From positions 1 to 36,218 of the forward strand of contig LKUE01000331.1 in NCBI GenBank assembly GCA_001412365.1: a stretch of 36,218 nt of DNA, written 5' to 3'. A program made the position numbers and the translations under genes. Source of the stretch: Desulfuromonas sp. SDB (GTDB lineage: Bacteria > SDB-A). Of this stretch, positions 7,947 through 16,820 are shown piece by piece; the stretch's first letter is position 1; each line of letters opens with the position of its first letter. Under the pieces are notes generated by a model that saw only the letters and a program-made list of their open reading frames with translations, was not told where the DNA came from and searched no databases.

Positions 7947-8080
7947 GGTTTCCCCTTAAACAATTTGTGGTCGGTTAATCACCTGGTCAGGTTAAACTTG
8001 TTGTTAACAGTTCACCTTGGGTGGTTTTATCAATTGGAATCTAGAGTTCCTGGAAAACAATTAACAAGGACAGATATTTG

Positions 8081-9229
8081 ATGAAAATTTACGAGTATCA
8101 GGCAAAAAATTTGTTTTCTCAACATGAAATTCCAGTACCCCTGGGAAAAACAATTGATAATCCCCAACAGCTGGATTCAATTTTTTCTGAATTCAATTCA
8201 CCAGGAATTGTGCTTAAAGCTCAGGTATATACAGGGGGTAGAGGCAAAGCGGGGGGAGTAAAACTAACTGATGATCTTGATCAAGCCAAAATATTAGCCC
8301 GGGAAATTCTGGATATGAACATAAAGGGGCTTCCAGTTAAAACTGTTTTAGTGGAACAGCAAATAGATATAAAAAGTGAGTTTTATCTCAGCTTTATCCA
8401 GGACCGGGATAATTCTTGTTTTAAATTGATTTTTTCTCCCCAGGGGGGAATGGATATAGAAGAACTGGCTAGAGTTAATCCCGATAAAATCTGGATGAAA
8501 GCAATAAAGTATTTTCCCGGGCTACAATCTTATCAGATCCGGGAAATTCTTACCCAACTGCCTGAAATTTCTTTATCCGCCAAAAAAAGTCTATATACAG
8601 CAATTAACAAATTATACAATCTGTTCATCGCAACTGAATCCAGTCTGGTAGAAATCAATCCTCTGGTCATCACCGGTGAAGATAAATGCCTGGCTTGTGA
8701 CGCCAAAGTAGTAATTGATGATAATGCTTTATTCAGACACCCTCAATTAGCTTCACTGCGAATTCCTGAACACGAAGATCCTTTTGAACGAGAAGCCAAA
8801 GAGAAAAAATTGAATTATGTAAAATTAGATGGAAATGTCGGCTGCATGGTAAATGGAGCAGGTTTAGCCATGACTACTATGGATGTGATTAAACATTATC
8901 AGGGTCAACCCGCCAATTTCCTGGATATCGGAGGGGGGGCAAAATCACAACAAGTTTATGATGCTCTTTCCATAATTGTTAAAGATCCTGCGGTAAAGGT
9001 GATATTTATCAACATCTTCGGAGGCATAGTTAGATGTGATCAGGTGGCTGAAGGAATTATCCAGGCAAAGAATAAATTAAACATAAATCATCCCATGGTG
9101 ATAAGACTAATCGGAACTAACGATCAACTTGCCTATAAATTATTGAAAAATGAAAATCTCCAGGTTTTTACAGAAATGTCAGAAGCAGCCAAACAAGCGG
9201 TAAAATATCTGGAAGAATCCCCTAAATAA
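8081..9229 (+). CDS. sucC: Succinyl-CoA ligase (ADP/GDP-forming), beta subunit
   Basis: With SucD it interconverts succinyl-CoA and succinate with substrate-level phosphorylation. The 382 residues show the N-terminal MKIYEYQAKNLF of the ATP-grasp domain, LKAQVYTGGRGKAGGV, the EINPL metal-binding segment, and the C-terminal CoA-ligase-type domain with LDIGGGA and NIFGGI-x-RCD. The ORF track starts at TTG 8078, but ATG 8081 has AAGGA ten bases upstream and gives the family start. It is the first gene of the central operon; sucD follows after 12 bases. In this context it could run toward succinyl-CoA, feeding the reductive carboxylation by KorDABC, or toward ATP. Confidence 0.97.
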   Translation: MKIYEYQAKNLFSQHEIPVPLGKTIDNPQQLDSIFSEFNSPGIVLKAQVYTGGRGKAGGVKLTDDLDQAKILAREILDMNIKGLPVKTVLVEQQIDIKSEFYLSFIQDRDNSCFKLIFSPQGGMDIEELARVNPDKIWMKAIKYFPGLQSYQIREILTQLPEISLSAKKSLYTAINKLYNLFIATESSLVEINPLVITGEDKCLACDAKVVIDDNALFRHPQLASLRIPEHEDPFEREAKEKKLNYVKLDGNVGCMVNGAGLAMTTMDVIKHYQGQPANFLDIGGGAKSQQVYDALSIIVKDPAVKVIFINIFGGIVRCDQVAEGIIQAKNKLNINHPMVIRLIGTNDQLAYKLLKNENLQVFTEMSEAAKQAVKYLEESPK

Positions 9230-9241
9230 AAGGAATAAAAT

Positions 9242-10105
9242 ATGAGTATTCTTATAGATCAAAACTCTCGTATTATTGTTCAGGGAGCAGCAGGTGTGGA
9301 AGGGCAGTTTCATCTGGCTAAAATGATAGAATACGGCTCCAAGGTAGTAGCAGGAGTTGATCCTGCGTTTAAAACCGACAGGGTGGGCGGAATACCTGCG
9401 TATCCGACAGTTAAACAGGCAGTGGAAAATCACCAAGCTGATACCAGTATAATATTTGTACCTGCTCCTTTTGCTTATGATGCAGTTTTAGAAGCACTGG
9501 AACACGGCTTAAGTTTAATTGTAATAATTACCGAAGGGGTACCGGTCAATGACATGATAAAAATAAAGCAACTGACCAAATTTTCTTCAACCACTATAAT
9601 TGGTCCAAATTGCCCGGGATTAATTTCTCCGGGAAAAGCCAAGCTGGGAATTATGCCCGGTCATATCCATCTTCCCGGTTCAACCGGGGTCATTTCCAGA
9701 AGCGGAACTTTAACTTATGAGGTGGTGCAGTCTCTGACCAAAGCAAATTTGGGGCAGTCAACCTGCGTGGGCATTGGGGGAGATCCCATACCCGGCAGCA
9801 CTTTTATAGATATTTTAAAACATTTCAATGAAGACCCCCAAACTGAACAGGTGGTTTTAATTGGAGAAATCGGGGGCAGTGAAGAGGAAAAAGCGGCAAG
9901 TTACATTCAGCAAGAATTCACCAAGCCGGTAGTGTCATTTATTGCAGGAAAGACCGCCCCCCCTGAAAAGACCATGGGTCATGCAGGGGCTATCGTATCC
10001 GGAGGTAAAGGTACTGCTCAAGGAAAAATTCAAGCTTTAATCAATGCAGGAATAAAAGTTGCTTCAATTCCTGATGAAATTGTTAATTTAATAAAAAATA
10101 AATAA
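9242..10105 (+). CDS. sucD: Succinyl-CoA ligase, alpha subunit
   Basis: The CoA-binding and phosphohistidine subunit. The 287 residues match the family length (about 290). Visible landmarks are the N-terminal CoA-binding Rossmann part (IIVQGAAGVEGQFH), GPNCPG, GIGGDPIPG, and the active-site GHAGAIVSGGKGTA whose His is phosphorylated during turnover. The start ATG has AAAAGGA upstream. A 54-base spacer separates it from korD, with no obvious terminator, so transcription probably continues. Confidence 0.97.
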   Translation: MSILIDQNSRIIVQGAAGVEGQFHLAKMIEYGSKVVAGVDPAFKTDRVGGIPAYPTVKQAVENHQADTSIIFVPAPFAYDAVLEALEHGLSLIVIITEGVPVNDMIKIKQLTKFSSTTIIGPNCPGLISPGKAKLGIMPGHIHLPGSTGVISRSGTLTYEVVQSLTKANLGQSTCVGIGGDPIPGSTFIDILKHFNEDPQTEQVVLIGEIGGSEEEKAASYIQQEFTKPVVSFIAGKTAPPEKTMGHAGAIVSGGKGTAQGKIQALINAGIKVASIPDEIVNLIKNK

Positions 10106-10159
10106 TTAATGATAAAACAATTAATAATTCCAGTTATCCCCTAACCCCAAGAGGTTTTT

Positions 10160-10384
10160 ATGGCAAAAAAAACTAAATATTTGTACATCAAAAAAAACTG
10201 GTGTAAACAATGCATGTTCTGTGTAGAGTTCTGTCCCCGGGATGTGATTGAAGTGGGTGAAGACGGTTATCCCAGGATAGTGGACATTACTAAATGCAGA
10301 GAATGCACTCTATGCATATCCCTCTGCCCTGAATTTGCAATTATCACCGAGCCTGAAGTAACAGAACAGTTAGAGGTGAGATAA
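10160..10384 (+). CDS. korD: 2-oxoacid (2-oxoglutarate-type):ferredoxin oxidoreductase, delta (ferredoxin) subunit
   Basis: A 74-residue two-cluster ferredoxin with CKQCMFCVEFCP and CRECTLCISLCP, each a C-x2-C-x2-C-x3-C-P motif for one [4Fe-4S] cluster. It relays electrons between the thiamine-diphosphate centre in KorB and external ferredoxin. The order D-A-B-C matches known 2-oxoglutarate oxidoreductase operons such as oorDABC of Helicobacter. An AAGAGGT site lies six bases before the ATG. Its TAA shares a base with the korA ATG (TAATG). Confidence 0.93.
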   Translation: MAKKTKYLYIKKNWCKQCMFCVEFCPRDVIEVGEDGYPRIVDITKCRECTLCISLCPEFAIITEPEVTEQLEVR

Positions 10385-11559
10385 TGCTATTTTACAAGTT
10401 ATACAAAGATGAACAAGGCAGGAAAGTGGGCTTTCTTCAAGGAAACGAAGCCTGTCTGGAAGCAGCTTTAATTGCCGGATTGAAATTTTTTGCAGGTTAT
10501 CCTATTACCCCATCTTCTGAAATTGCCGCAGTGGCGGCGGAAAAACTGCCCATGTACGGAGGAAGATTTATTCAAATGGAGGATGAATTAAGTTCCATGG
10601 CGGCAATTGTGGGAGCTTCAATGACCGGAAAAAAAACCATGACTGCAACCAGCGGTCCGGGATTTTCTCTAAAGCAGGAAAATTTAGGATATGCCTGTTT
10701 AAACGAGGTGCCCTGTGTAATTGTGAATGTGCAGAGAGGTGGACCCAGCACCGGGCTGCCCACTCAAGTTTCTCAAGGTGATGTAATGCAAGCTAAATGG
10801 GGATCCCACGGCGATCATCCCATTATCGCCTTATCTCCTTCCTCGGTGCAGGAAGTTGTCGAACTTACCATTCAGGCTTTTAATTTTGCCGAACAATACC
10901 GCAATCCGGTTGTTTTACTGATGGATGAAACCGTAGCCCATATGAGGGAAAAAATAGTTTTCCCCCTGGCTGAGGAAACTGAAATTATCAATCGTCATCA
11001 TTCTGAAGTTGACCCTCAGAAGTATAAGCCCTTCGACACCAGCTTTGGAGACATTCCCCCATTTGAAAACTTCGGAAGTGAATACAGATATTTTATAACT
11101 GGTCTGATTCATGATGAATACGGTTATCCTACCACTAAACCCCTGGAAGTAAAAAATTTATTAGACCGAATTCACCGGAAGATAAATGATCACACCCAAC
11201 AGTTAAGTCTGTTTGAACAATATCAAACTGAAGATGCAGAAACATTAATTATATCCTACGGTTCACCGGTGAGAAGCTGTTTGGGAGCAATGGAAGCGGG
11301 AAGAAAAAAGGGAATGAAAATTGGAGTTCTTCAGTTGAAAACTATCTGGCCGTTTAATCCTGAGATATTTACAAAACTACCCTCTAAAATTAAAAATATA
11401 TATGTAGTGGAATTGAATATGGGTCAGTTAATCCTGGAAATCGAACGAGTAATAAAAAGAAAAGTAAATATACAGGGTATCAATAAATACGATGGCTTGT
11501 TCATCTCTGATCAGGAAATTTTAAAATACCTAGAACAACAACAAGGAAAAAAATCATGA
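10384..11559 (+). CDS. korA: 2-oxoglutarate:ferredoxin oxidoreductase, alpha subunit
   Basis: The 391-residue alpha subunit holds the pyrimidine-binding and transketolase C-terminal-like domains. Landmarks include GNEACLEAALIAGLKFFAGYPITPSSEI, the EDELSSMAAIVGAS segment with the conserved Glu, and TSGPGFSL. The product catalyses oxidative decarboxylation of 2-oxoglutarate to succinyl-CoA with ferredoxin or, with strongly reduced ferredoxin, the reverse carboxylation. Substrate is inferred from family resemblance and from the neighbouring sucCD; a branched-chain oxoacid is the main alternative. It overlaps korB by four bases. Confidence 0.93.
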   Translation: MLFYKLYKDEQGRKVGFLQGNEACLEAALIAGLKFFAGYPITPSSEIAAVAAEKLPMYGGRFIQMEDELSSMAAIVGASMTGKKTMTATSGPGFSLKQENLGYACLNEVPCVIVNVQRGGPSTGLPTQVSQGDVMQAKWGSHGDHPIIALSPSSVQEVVELTIQAFNFAEQYRNPVVLLMDETVAHMREKIVFPLAEETEIINRHHSEVDPQKYKPFDTSFGDIPPFENFGSEYRYFITGLIHDEYGYPTTKPLEVKNLLDRIHRKINDHTQQLSLFEQYQTEDAETLIISYGSPVRSCLGAMEAGRKKGMKIGVLQLKTIWPFNPEIFTKLPSKIKNIYVVELNMGQLILEIERVIKRKVNIQGINKYDGLFISDQEILKYLEQQQGKKS

Positions 11560-12398
11560 TGCAGGATATTATTCATCAATATCTCCGCCCCTCTAAGAAA
11601 TTCCCTCATGTTTGGTGCCCCGGCTGCGGAGACGGAATTGTATTATCGGCAATTGTCAGAGCTATTCACAGTCTGGGAAAATCTAAAAATGAGACTGTAT
11701 TAGTTTCAGGAATCGGCTGTTCATCCCGTGCTCCGGTATATGTAGATTTTCCTGCTCTCCATGGGACCCATGGCAGGGCATTAGCTTTTGCCACCGGGAT
11801 TAAAATGGCTAATCCGGAATTAACTGTAGTGGTAATCACCGGAGATGGTGATGGTTTAGCTATCGGGGGCAATCATTTCATCCACGCCTGCCGCCGGAAT
11901 ATTGACATTACTGCAGTTGTATTCAACAACAGTATTTACGGGATGACCGGAGGTCAATACTCCCCCACCATGAAAGTAAACGATTATGGGGCTACCGCAC
12001 CTTACGGCAATATTGAAAGACCCTTTGATGTATGTGATTTAGCTTCTGCGGCCGGAGCAAATTTTGTGGCCAGAGCTACCGCCTACCATGCAATAATGCT
12101 GGAAAAATTCATTAAAATGGGCATTGCTAAAAAGGGACTATCCATTATTGATGTCATAACCCCCTGCCCTACACTATATAGCTTTTACAACAAAGCGGGA
12201 AAAAATATTGATATGATGGAAAGCATTCGCGATCGAACTATTACCATTCAAAAAGCGGAACAGTTATCGGATGCTGAAAAAGAGGATAAAATCGTGGTAG
12301 GAATTTTTGCTAATCGAGACTTTCCTGAATATACCGGAATATACAGTGATCTGATGGAGAGAGCTAAAAGGAGTGTAAAAGATGAAGAACTTCTATGA
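11556..12398 (+). CDS. korB: 2-oxoglutarate:ferredoxin oxidoreductase, beta (TPP-binding) subunit
   Basis: The 280-residue beta subunit binds thiamine diphosphate and Mg: the WCPGCGDGIV N-terminus, GDGDGLAIGGNH, and VVFNNSIYGMTGGQYSPT are the family signatures (GDG-NN TPP motif). Two ATG codons in a row (11556, 11559) are possible starts; AAGGAAAAA lies upstream. It overlaps korA by four and korC by 17 bases, so the four subunits are likely made in equal amounts. Confidence 0.95.
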   Translation: MMQDIIHQYLRPSKKFPHVWCPGCGDGIVLSAIVRAIHSLGKSKNETVLVSGIGCSSRAPVYVDFPALHGTHGRALAFATGIKMANPELTVVVITGDGDGLAIGGNHFIHACRRNIDITAVVFNNSIYGMTGGQYSPTMKVNDYGATAPYGNIERPFDVCDLASAAGANFVARATAYHAIMLEKFIKMGIAKKGLSIIDVITPCPTLYSFYNKAGKNIDMMESIRDRTITIQKAEQLSDAEKEDKIVVGIFANRDFPEYTGIYSDLMERAKRSVKDEELL

Positions 12399-12924
12399 AA
12401 TTAGGCTCAGCGGTTCGGGTGGACAAGGTCTGATAACCATGGGAATGATTATGGGGGAAGCAGCAGCCCTGTTTGACCATAAATATGTGGTTCAAACCCA
12501 GAGTTACGGTCCGGAAGCCAGGGGTGGTGCATGCAAAGCCGAATTAATTATTAGTAATTCCAGGGTGAATAATCCAAAACCAATAACTGTAGATATATTA
12601 TTAACTCTTTCCCAGCCTGCTTATGACAAATATATTCCGGATGTCAAACCGGGAGGGATTGTCATTATTGATTCATCCCTGGTTAAGTATAAAAAAGGGA
12701 AAGGAGTCTATCCTCTTCCCATAACTACTTTTGCGGAAAAAGATATTGGGTTAAAAGTGACTGCTAATGTGGTGGCTTTAGGAATCATCTGTTCTCTTAC
12801 CAAAGTGGTAAGTTATAATGCCCTGGAAAGAGCATTGTTGAACAGAATTCCTCCTGGCACTGAAAATATAAATAAAAAAGCGCTTAGCTTTGGCAAATCT
12901 TTAAAATTTAAAGATAACATTTAA
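12382..12924 (+). CDS. korC: 2-oxoglutarate:ferredoxin oxidoreductase, gamma subunit
   Basis: A 180-residue gamma-domain subunit with SGSGGQGLITMG near the N-terminus and the YVVQTQSYGPEARGGACKAE segment, both typical of the POR/KOR gamma family. It completes the DABC complex. A GGAG site lies inside the korB end. Twenty bases, including a strong AAGGAG, separate it from the fumarase genes. Confidence 0.94.
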   Translation: MKNFYEIRLSGSGGQGLITMGMIMGEAAALFDHKYVVQTQSYGPEARGGACKAELIISNSRVNNPKPITVDILLTLSQPAYDKYIPDVKPGGIVIIDSSLVKYKKGKGVYPLPITTFAEKDIGLKVTANVVALGIICSLTKVVSYNALERALLNRIPPGTENINKKALSFGKSLKFKDNI

Positions 12925-12944
12925 TGGGATAAGGAGAATTGTAA

Positions 12945-13790
12945 ATGCGAGAAATTAAGGTTTCCCAAATAACTGAGATAGTCAAGGATCTTTGTATTAA
13001 AGCTTGTACTGAACTAAATCCCGATGTTCAACAGGCAATTGCCCAAGCTCTGGAAAATGAACCTTCAGAAGCGGGGAAAGCGGTGTTAAGACAGCTACTG
13101 GACAACGCCGACATTGCCCGTTCAGAGAAAATCCCTATCTGTCAGGATACTGGTTTTACCGTGGTTTACCTGGAACTAGGTCAACAAGTCAACTTAACTG
13201 ACGGATCCCTGAACGATGCCATTAACCTGGGAGTGAAGCAGGGTTATACTGAGGGTTATTTGAGAAAATCCATAGTTAAAAATCCCCTGCTGGCTCCAGA
13301 AAATACCAAGGACAATACTCCTGCCATTATCCATACTGATATTGTCCCCGGAGACAAATTAAAAATTTCAGTACTTCCCAAGGGGGGAGGGTCTGAAAAT
13401 ATGAGTAGGATTAAAATGATGAAACCGGCGGATGGAGTGGAAGGAGTTAAGAACTTTGTCATAGAAACAGTAAATCAAGCCGGGGCAAATCCCTGTCCTC
13501 CCATTGTGGTTGGAGTAGGCATGGGGGGAACATTTGACCATGTCGCCTATTTAGCCAAAAAAACCCTGCTCCGGAAAATTGGGCAGAGAAATCCCGATCC
13601 CCGATTAGCGGAATTAGAAGTAGAATGGTTAAAAGAAGTTAATAAATTAGGAATCGGACCGGCAGGTTTGGGGGGCAGAACTACTGCTTTAGATTTATTT
13701 ATCGAAGAATTCCCCCGGCATATAGCCACTTATCCAGCAGCAGTTAATATTCAATGTCATGCTGATCGCTCAAAAACTTTTATTTTATAA
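12945..13790 (+). CDS. Class I (iron-sulfur) fumarate hydratase, alpha subunit (TtdA/FumA-N type)
   Basis: The N-terminal half of an oxygen-sensitive [4Fe-4S] fumarase that interconverts malate and fumarate. The 281 residues contain the expected cluster cysteines: Cys66 in IPICQDTG, Cys184 in ANPCPPIVVGVG and Cys271 in NIQCHADR, plus KGGGSENMS. Two-subunit class I hydratases act on fumarate or on tartrate; the TCA neighbours favour fumarate. Its stop is 12 bases before the beta subunit, with AAGGAGAT in between. Confidence 0.94.
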   Translation: MREIKVSQITEIVKDLCIKACTELNPDVQQAIAQALENEPSEAGKAVLRQLLDNADIARSEKIPICQDTGFTVVYLELGQQVNLTDGSLNDAINLGVKQGYTEGYLRKSIVKNPLLAPENTKDNTPAIIHTDIVPGDKLKISVLPKGGGSENMSRIKMMKPADGVEGVKNFVIETVNQAGANPCPPIVVGVGMGGTFDHVAYLAKKTLLRKIGQRNPDPRLAELEVEWLKEVNKLGIGPAGLGGRTTALDLFIEEFPRHIATYPAAVNIQCHADRSKTFIL

Positions 13791-13802
13791 CAAGGAGATA
13801 TC

Positions 13803-14357
13803 ATGGGTGCGGTTAAAATAAATACTCCACTAAACGATGAGGTAATTAAAACCTTAAATATCGGAATGGAGGTTTATCTTTCCGGTATTGTGTACACGGC
13901 AAGAGATGCAGCGCATAAGAAATTACTGGAGTTAATAGATAAAAATGAACAGCTGCCATTTGATATCCAGGGCAGTGTCATTTACTATGTGGGCCCATCT
14001 CCGGCTAAGCCTGGTCAACCCATCGGAGCAGCCGGTCCCACCACCAGTTATCGTATGGATCCATTTGTACCTGCCATGTTTGAAGCTGGAATGAAAGGTA
14101 TGATTGGTAAGGGTCAGCGCAGTCAACAGGTAATTGATTATATCAGCAAATATACCGGGGTTTATTTTGGAGCAACCGGAGGAGCAGCAGCGTTGTTGGC
14201 TAAATCAGTTAAAGCTGCTGAAGTTATCGCTTTCCCCGAACTAGGGGCAGAGGCAATAAGAAAACTGGAAGTACAGGATATGCCCTTAATTGTAATAAAC
14301 GATTGTTACGGCAAAGACTTATATCAACAAGGCCGTAGCAAATGGGCGATAAAGTAG
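13803..14357 (+). CDS. Class I fumarate hydratase, beta subunit (TtdB/FumA-C type)
   Basis: The C-terminal half of the split fumarase, 184 residues. Visible family segments: LSGIVYTARDAAHKKL near the N-terminus, IYYVGPSPAKPGQPIGAAGPTTSYRMDPF, MIGKGQRS, and GGAAALLAKSVKAAEVIAFPELGAEAI. It provides much of the active-site surface for the alpha-subunit cluster. The gene is followed after nine bases by the hydrogenase small subunit, so the redox genes sit in the same transcription unit. Confidence 0.94.
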   Translation: MGAVKINTPLNDEVIKTLNIGMEVYLSGIVYTARDAAHKKLLELIDKNEQLPFDIQGSVIYYVGPSPAKPGQPIGAAGPTTSYRMDPFVPAMFEAGMKGMIGKGQRSQQVIDYISKYTGVYFGATGGAAALLAKSVKAAEVIAFPELGAEAIRKLEVQDMPLIVINDCYGKDLYQQGRSKWAIK

Positions 14358-14366
14358 GTAGTAATT

Positions 14367-15347
14367 ATGAGTGAACAAAAGTTAAAACCTAAAGTTGCTT
14401 TTTACTGGTGCGCTTCCTGCGGAGGATGTGAAGAAGCAGTTGTTGATTTGGCAGAAGATATTTTAGATGTAGTGGAAAAAATTGACATAGTATTTTGGCC
14501 GGTGGCAATGGATTTTAAAAAGCAGGATGTGGAAAACTATTCAAATGGCGAAATTGCAGTGTCTTTCATCAATGGAGCGATAAGAACTGAGGAACAGCTG
14601 GAGATGGCCAGACTTCTACGAAAAAAATCCCAACTGGTCGTCGCTTTTGGATCTTGTTCCCACCTGGGAGGAATTCCAGGACTGGCTAATCTTTATTCCA
14701 GGGAAGATCTTTTTGACACCTATTATAATAAACTTCCTTCCAATGACAATCCCCGCAAGATATTACCTTTAACTGAAACTGAAACCGATAAAGGAACCAT
14801 AACCCTCCCCGAAATTCACCGAACAGTGAAAGCGTTAAATCAAGTAATCAATGTAGATTACTACCTTCCCGGCTGTGCTCCTCCTCCCGATCTCATTCTC
14901 AACGCTATCCAGGCAATTTTAGAAAATAACTTGCCTCCCCTCGGTTCAGTGTTGGCTCCGGAAAAATCATTATGCGATACCTGCCCCCGTAAAGATTCCA
15001 AACCGGATAAAATATTGATAAAAAAAATTAACCGGATTTCTCTAACTGAAATACCCCCGGATAAATGTTTCCTGGCGGAAGGAGTGATTTGCATGGGACC
15101 GGCAACCCGTTCCGGGTGCGGAGAAAGATGTATTAATGCTAATATGCCCTGCCGGGGATGTTTTGGCCCCACCAGTGCAGTTGAAGACCAAGGGGCAAAA
15201 TTTTTATCCGCCCTGACTTCGATAATTGACAGTGAAGATGAACAGGAAATAAAAGCCATTCTCGATTCAGTTATTGATCCTACCGGATTATTTTACATGT
15301 ACAGCTTAGCTTCATCAGTTAAGCGGAAGTACCAAGATTTCAAGTGA
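14367..15347 (+). CDS. mvhG: NiFe hydrogenase small subunit, MvhG type
   Basis: A 326-residue soluble small subunit that carries electrons from the NiFe site. The N-terminal CASCGGCEE motif and GSCSHLGGIPG, PGCAPPP give the proximal cluster; the C-terminal CDTCPRK and the CGERC-x6-C-x2-C array give further [4Fe-4S] clusters. There is no twin-arginine signal, so it stays in the cytoplasm, unlike uptake hydrogenases. The absence of a Tat signal and the presence of MvhD and HdrABC next door place it with the group 3c (F420-nonreducing, Hdr-linked) enzymes. Confidence 0.92.
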   Translation: MSEQKLKPKVAFYWCASCGGCEEAVVDLAEDILDVVEKIDIVFWPVAMDFKKQDVENYSNGEIAVSFINGAIRTEEQLEMARLLRKKSQLVVAFGSCSHLGGIPGLANLYSREDLFDTYYNKLPSNDNPRKILPLTETETDKGTITLPEIHRTVKALNQVINVDYYLPGCAPPPDLILNAIQAILENNLPPLGSVLAPEKSLCDTCPRKDSKPDKILIKKINRISLTEIPPDKCFLAEGVICMGPATRSGCGERCINANMPCRGCFGPTSAVEDQGAKFLSALTSIIDSEDEQEIKAILDSVIDPTGLFYMYSLASSVKRKYQDFK

Positions 15348-15354
15348 GGTAAAC

Positions 15355-16818
15355 ATGTCAGAAAGAATTGTAATTGATCCCATCACCAGATTAGAAGGAC
15401 ATGGGAAAATTGATATAATCCTGGATAAAAAGGGGAATGTTGATCAAGCTTATTTTCAAGTTCCCGAACTAAGAGGATTTGAAAAATTCTGCGAGGGAAG
15501 ACTAGCTGAAGAACTGCCCCGGATTACTCCTAAAATATGTGGAGTATGTCCCACTGCCCATCACATGGCTTCAGCAAAAGCCCTGGACGATTTGTACAAA
15601 GTAGAGCCTCCTCCCACTGCTAAATTGATAAGAGAAATGGTCAATTCCGCCTTCGTGTTTGAAGATCATATTCTACATTTCTTCTATCTGGGGGGACCTG
15701 ATTTTCTGGTAGGTCCCCAGCAGCATAAATCACAGCGAAACATCCTGGGAGTAATTTCCAAGGTGGGGGTGGATGCGGGAAAGAAAGTCATTGAAATTAG
15801 AAAAAAGATGAGAAATATAATCACCAAACAGGGAGGAAGGGTTATCCATCCGGTTTGTAATCTACCCGGGGGTGTTTCCAAAGGAGTAACTCCGGAAGAT
15901 CAAGCCCTGTACATTGAAACCGCCCAGCAAGCAATAGACTTTTCCCGATTTGCCCTGGAAGCATTTGAAAATTTAGTTTTAAAAAACGATGAATATCTGG
16001 AGTTGATTTCAGGGGACATTTACTATCTGGAAACTTACTACATGGGTCTGGTGGATGATCAAAACAAAGTAAATTTATACGACGGAAAGGTAAGAGTAGT
16101 AGATCCCCAGGGCAAGGAATTTGTTAAATTCGCACCTAAAGATTATCTAAAGCATGTTCGAGAGCATGTGGAAACATGGACTTATCCTAAATTCCCTTAT
16201 CTGAAAAAAGTAGGATGGAACGGATTTACCGATGGAATGGACAGCGGAATATTCAGAGTTGCTCCCCTGGCCAGGTTAAATGCAGCCGAAGGTATGGCTA
16301 CTCCCGCCGCTCAACAGGAATATGAAAAGATGTTCGACCAAATGGGAGGAAAACCATTACACCACACCCTTGCCTACCACTGGGCACGTTTAATTGAAGC
16401 TTTGTACGCAGCAGAAAGAGTAAAGCAGCTTGCTGAAGATTCCCGGATTACCGATCCCCACATAAGAAACATTCCTGAGTCCACCCCTGATGAAGGGGTG
16501 GGGATTGTCGAAGCCCCCCGGGGAACTCTTATTCATCATTATCAAACTGACCCTCAAGGTAAAATTACTCAAGCTAATCTGATTGTTGCCACCGTCCATA
16601 ACAATGCTGCCATTTGCATGTCTATCGAAAAAGCAGCAAAAAAGCTGATAAACAACCACAATATATCCGAAGGGATACTGAACATGGTGGAAATGGCTTT
16701 TCGGGCTTATGACCCCTGTTTCGCCTGCGCCTCTCATTCCCTGCCTGGTCAAATGCCCTTGATTGTTCAAATTTTTAATCATAACCATAATAAAATTGAT
16801 GAACTAAGAAGGGATTGA
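15355..16818 (+). CDS. mvhA: NiFe hydrogenase large subunit, MvhA type
   Basis: The catalytic subunit for reversible H2 oxidation. Its 487 residues contain the N-terminal RITPKICGVCPTAHH motif (Cys62, Cys65) and the C-terminal DPCFACASH motif (Cys455, Cys458), the four nickel ligands. Twenty-six residues follow His461 and would be cut off by the maturation protease encoded downstream. The start has GTGAGGTAA upstream; the stop overlaps the hdrC ribosome site. No selenocysteine is used. Confidence 0.95.
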   Translation: MSERIVIDPITRLEGHGKIDIILDKKGNVDQAYFQVPELRGFEKFCEGRLAEELPRITPKICGVCPTAHHMASAKALDDLYKVEPPPTAKLIREMVNSAFVFEDHILHFFYLGGPDFLVGPQQHKSQRNILGVISKVGVDAGKKVIEIRKKMRNIITKQGGRVIHPVCNLPGGVSKGVTPEDQALYIETAQQAIDFSRFALEAFENLVLKNDEYLELISGDIYYLETYYMGLVDDQNKVNLYDGKVRVVDPQGKEFVKFAPKDYLKHVREHVETWTYPKFPYLKKVGWNGFTDGMDSGIFRVAPLARLNAAEGMATPAAQQEYEKMFDQMGGKPLHHTLAYHWARLIEALYAAERVKQLAEDSRITDPHIRNIPESTPDEGVGIVEAPRGTLIHHYQTDPQGKITQANLIVATVHNNAAICMSIEKAAKKLINNHNISEGILNMVEMAFRAYDPCFACASHSLPGQMPLIVQIFNHNHNKIDELRRD

Positions 16819-16820
16819 AT

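Larger units (their letters stand above)
7630..8080 (+). other. Non-coding, repeat-rich leader region upstream of the central metabolic operon
   Basis: No convincing gene lies in these 451 bases. It contains an AT-rich stretch with several inverted repeats after def (listed separately), a perfect TTGACA at 7838-7843 without a good -10 at the normal distance, two copies of an 11-base element, three copies of GTTAA (7974, 7991, 8003), and a short CACC-TTG-GGTG hairpin (8013-8023) followed by a GTTTTAT run. A roughly 200-base transcribed leader before sucC is plausible. I recognise no known riboswitch class. Confidence 0.5.

Noticed and set aside
7875-8081. 68-residue plus-strand ORF in the leader before sucC
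   Set aside because: No ribosome site, no recognisable motif, overlaps the sucC start, and lies over the repeats; treated as non-coding leader.
14367-16818. Membrane-bound or Tat-exported uptake hydrogenase
   Set aside because: No twin-arginine signal on the small subunit, no cytochrome b subunit, and MvhD/HdrABC adjacent; a cytosolic group 3c-type enzyme fits better.
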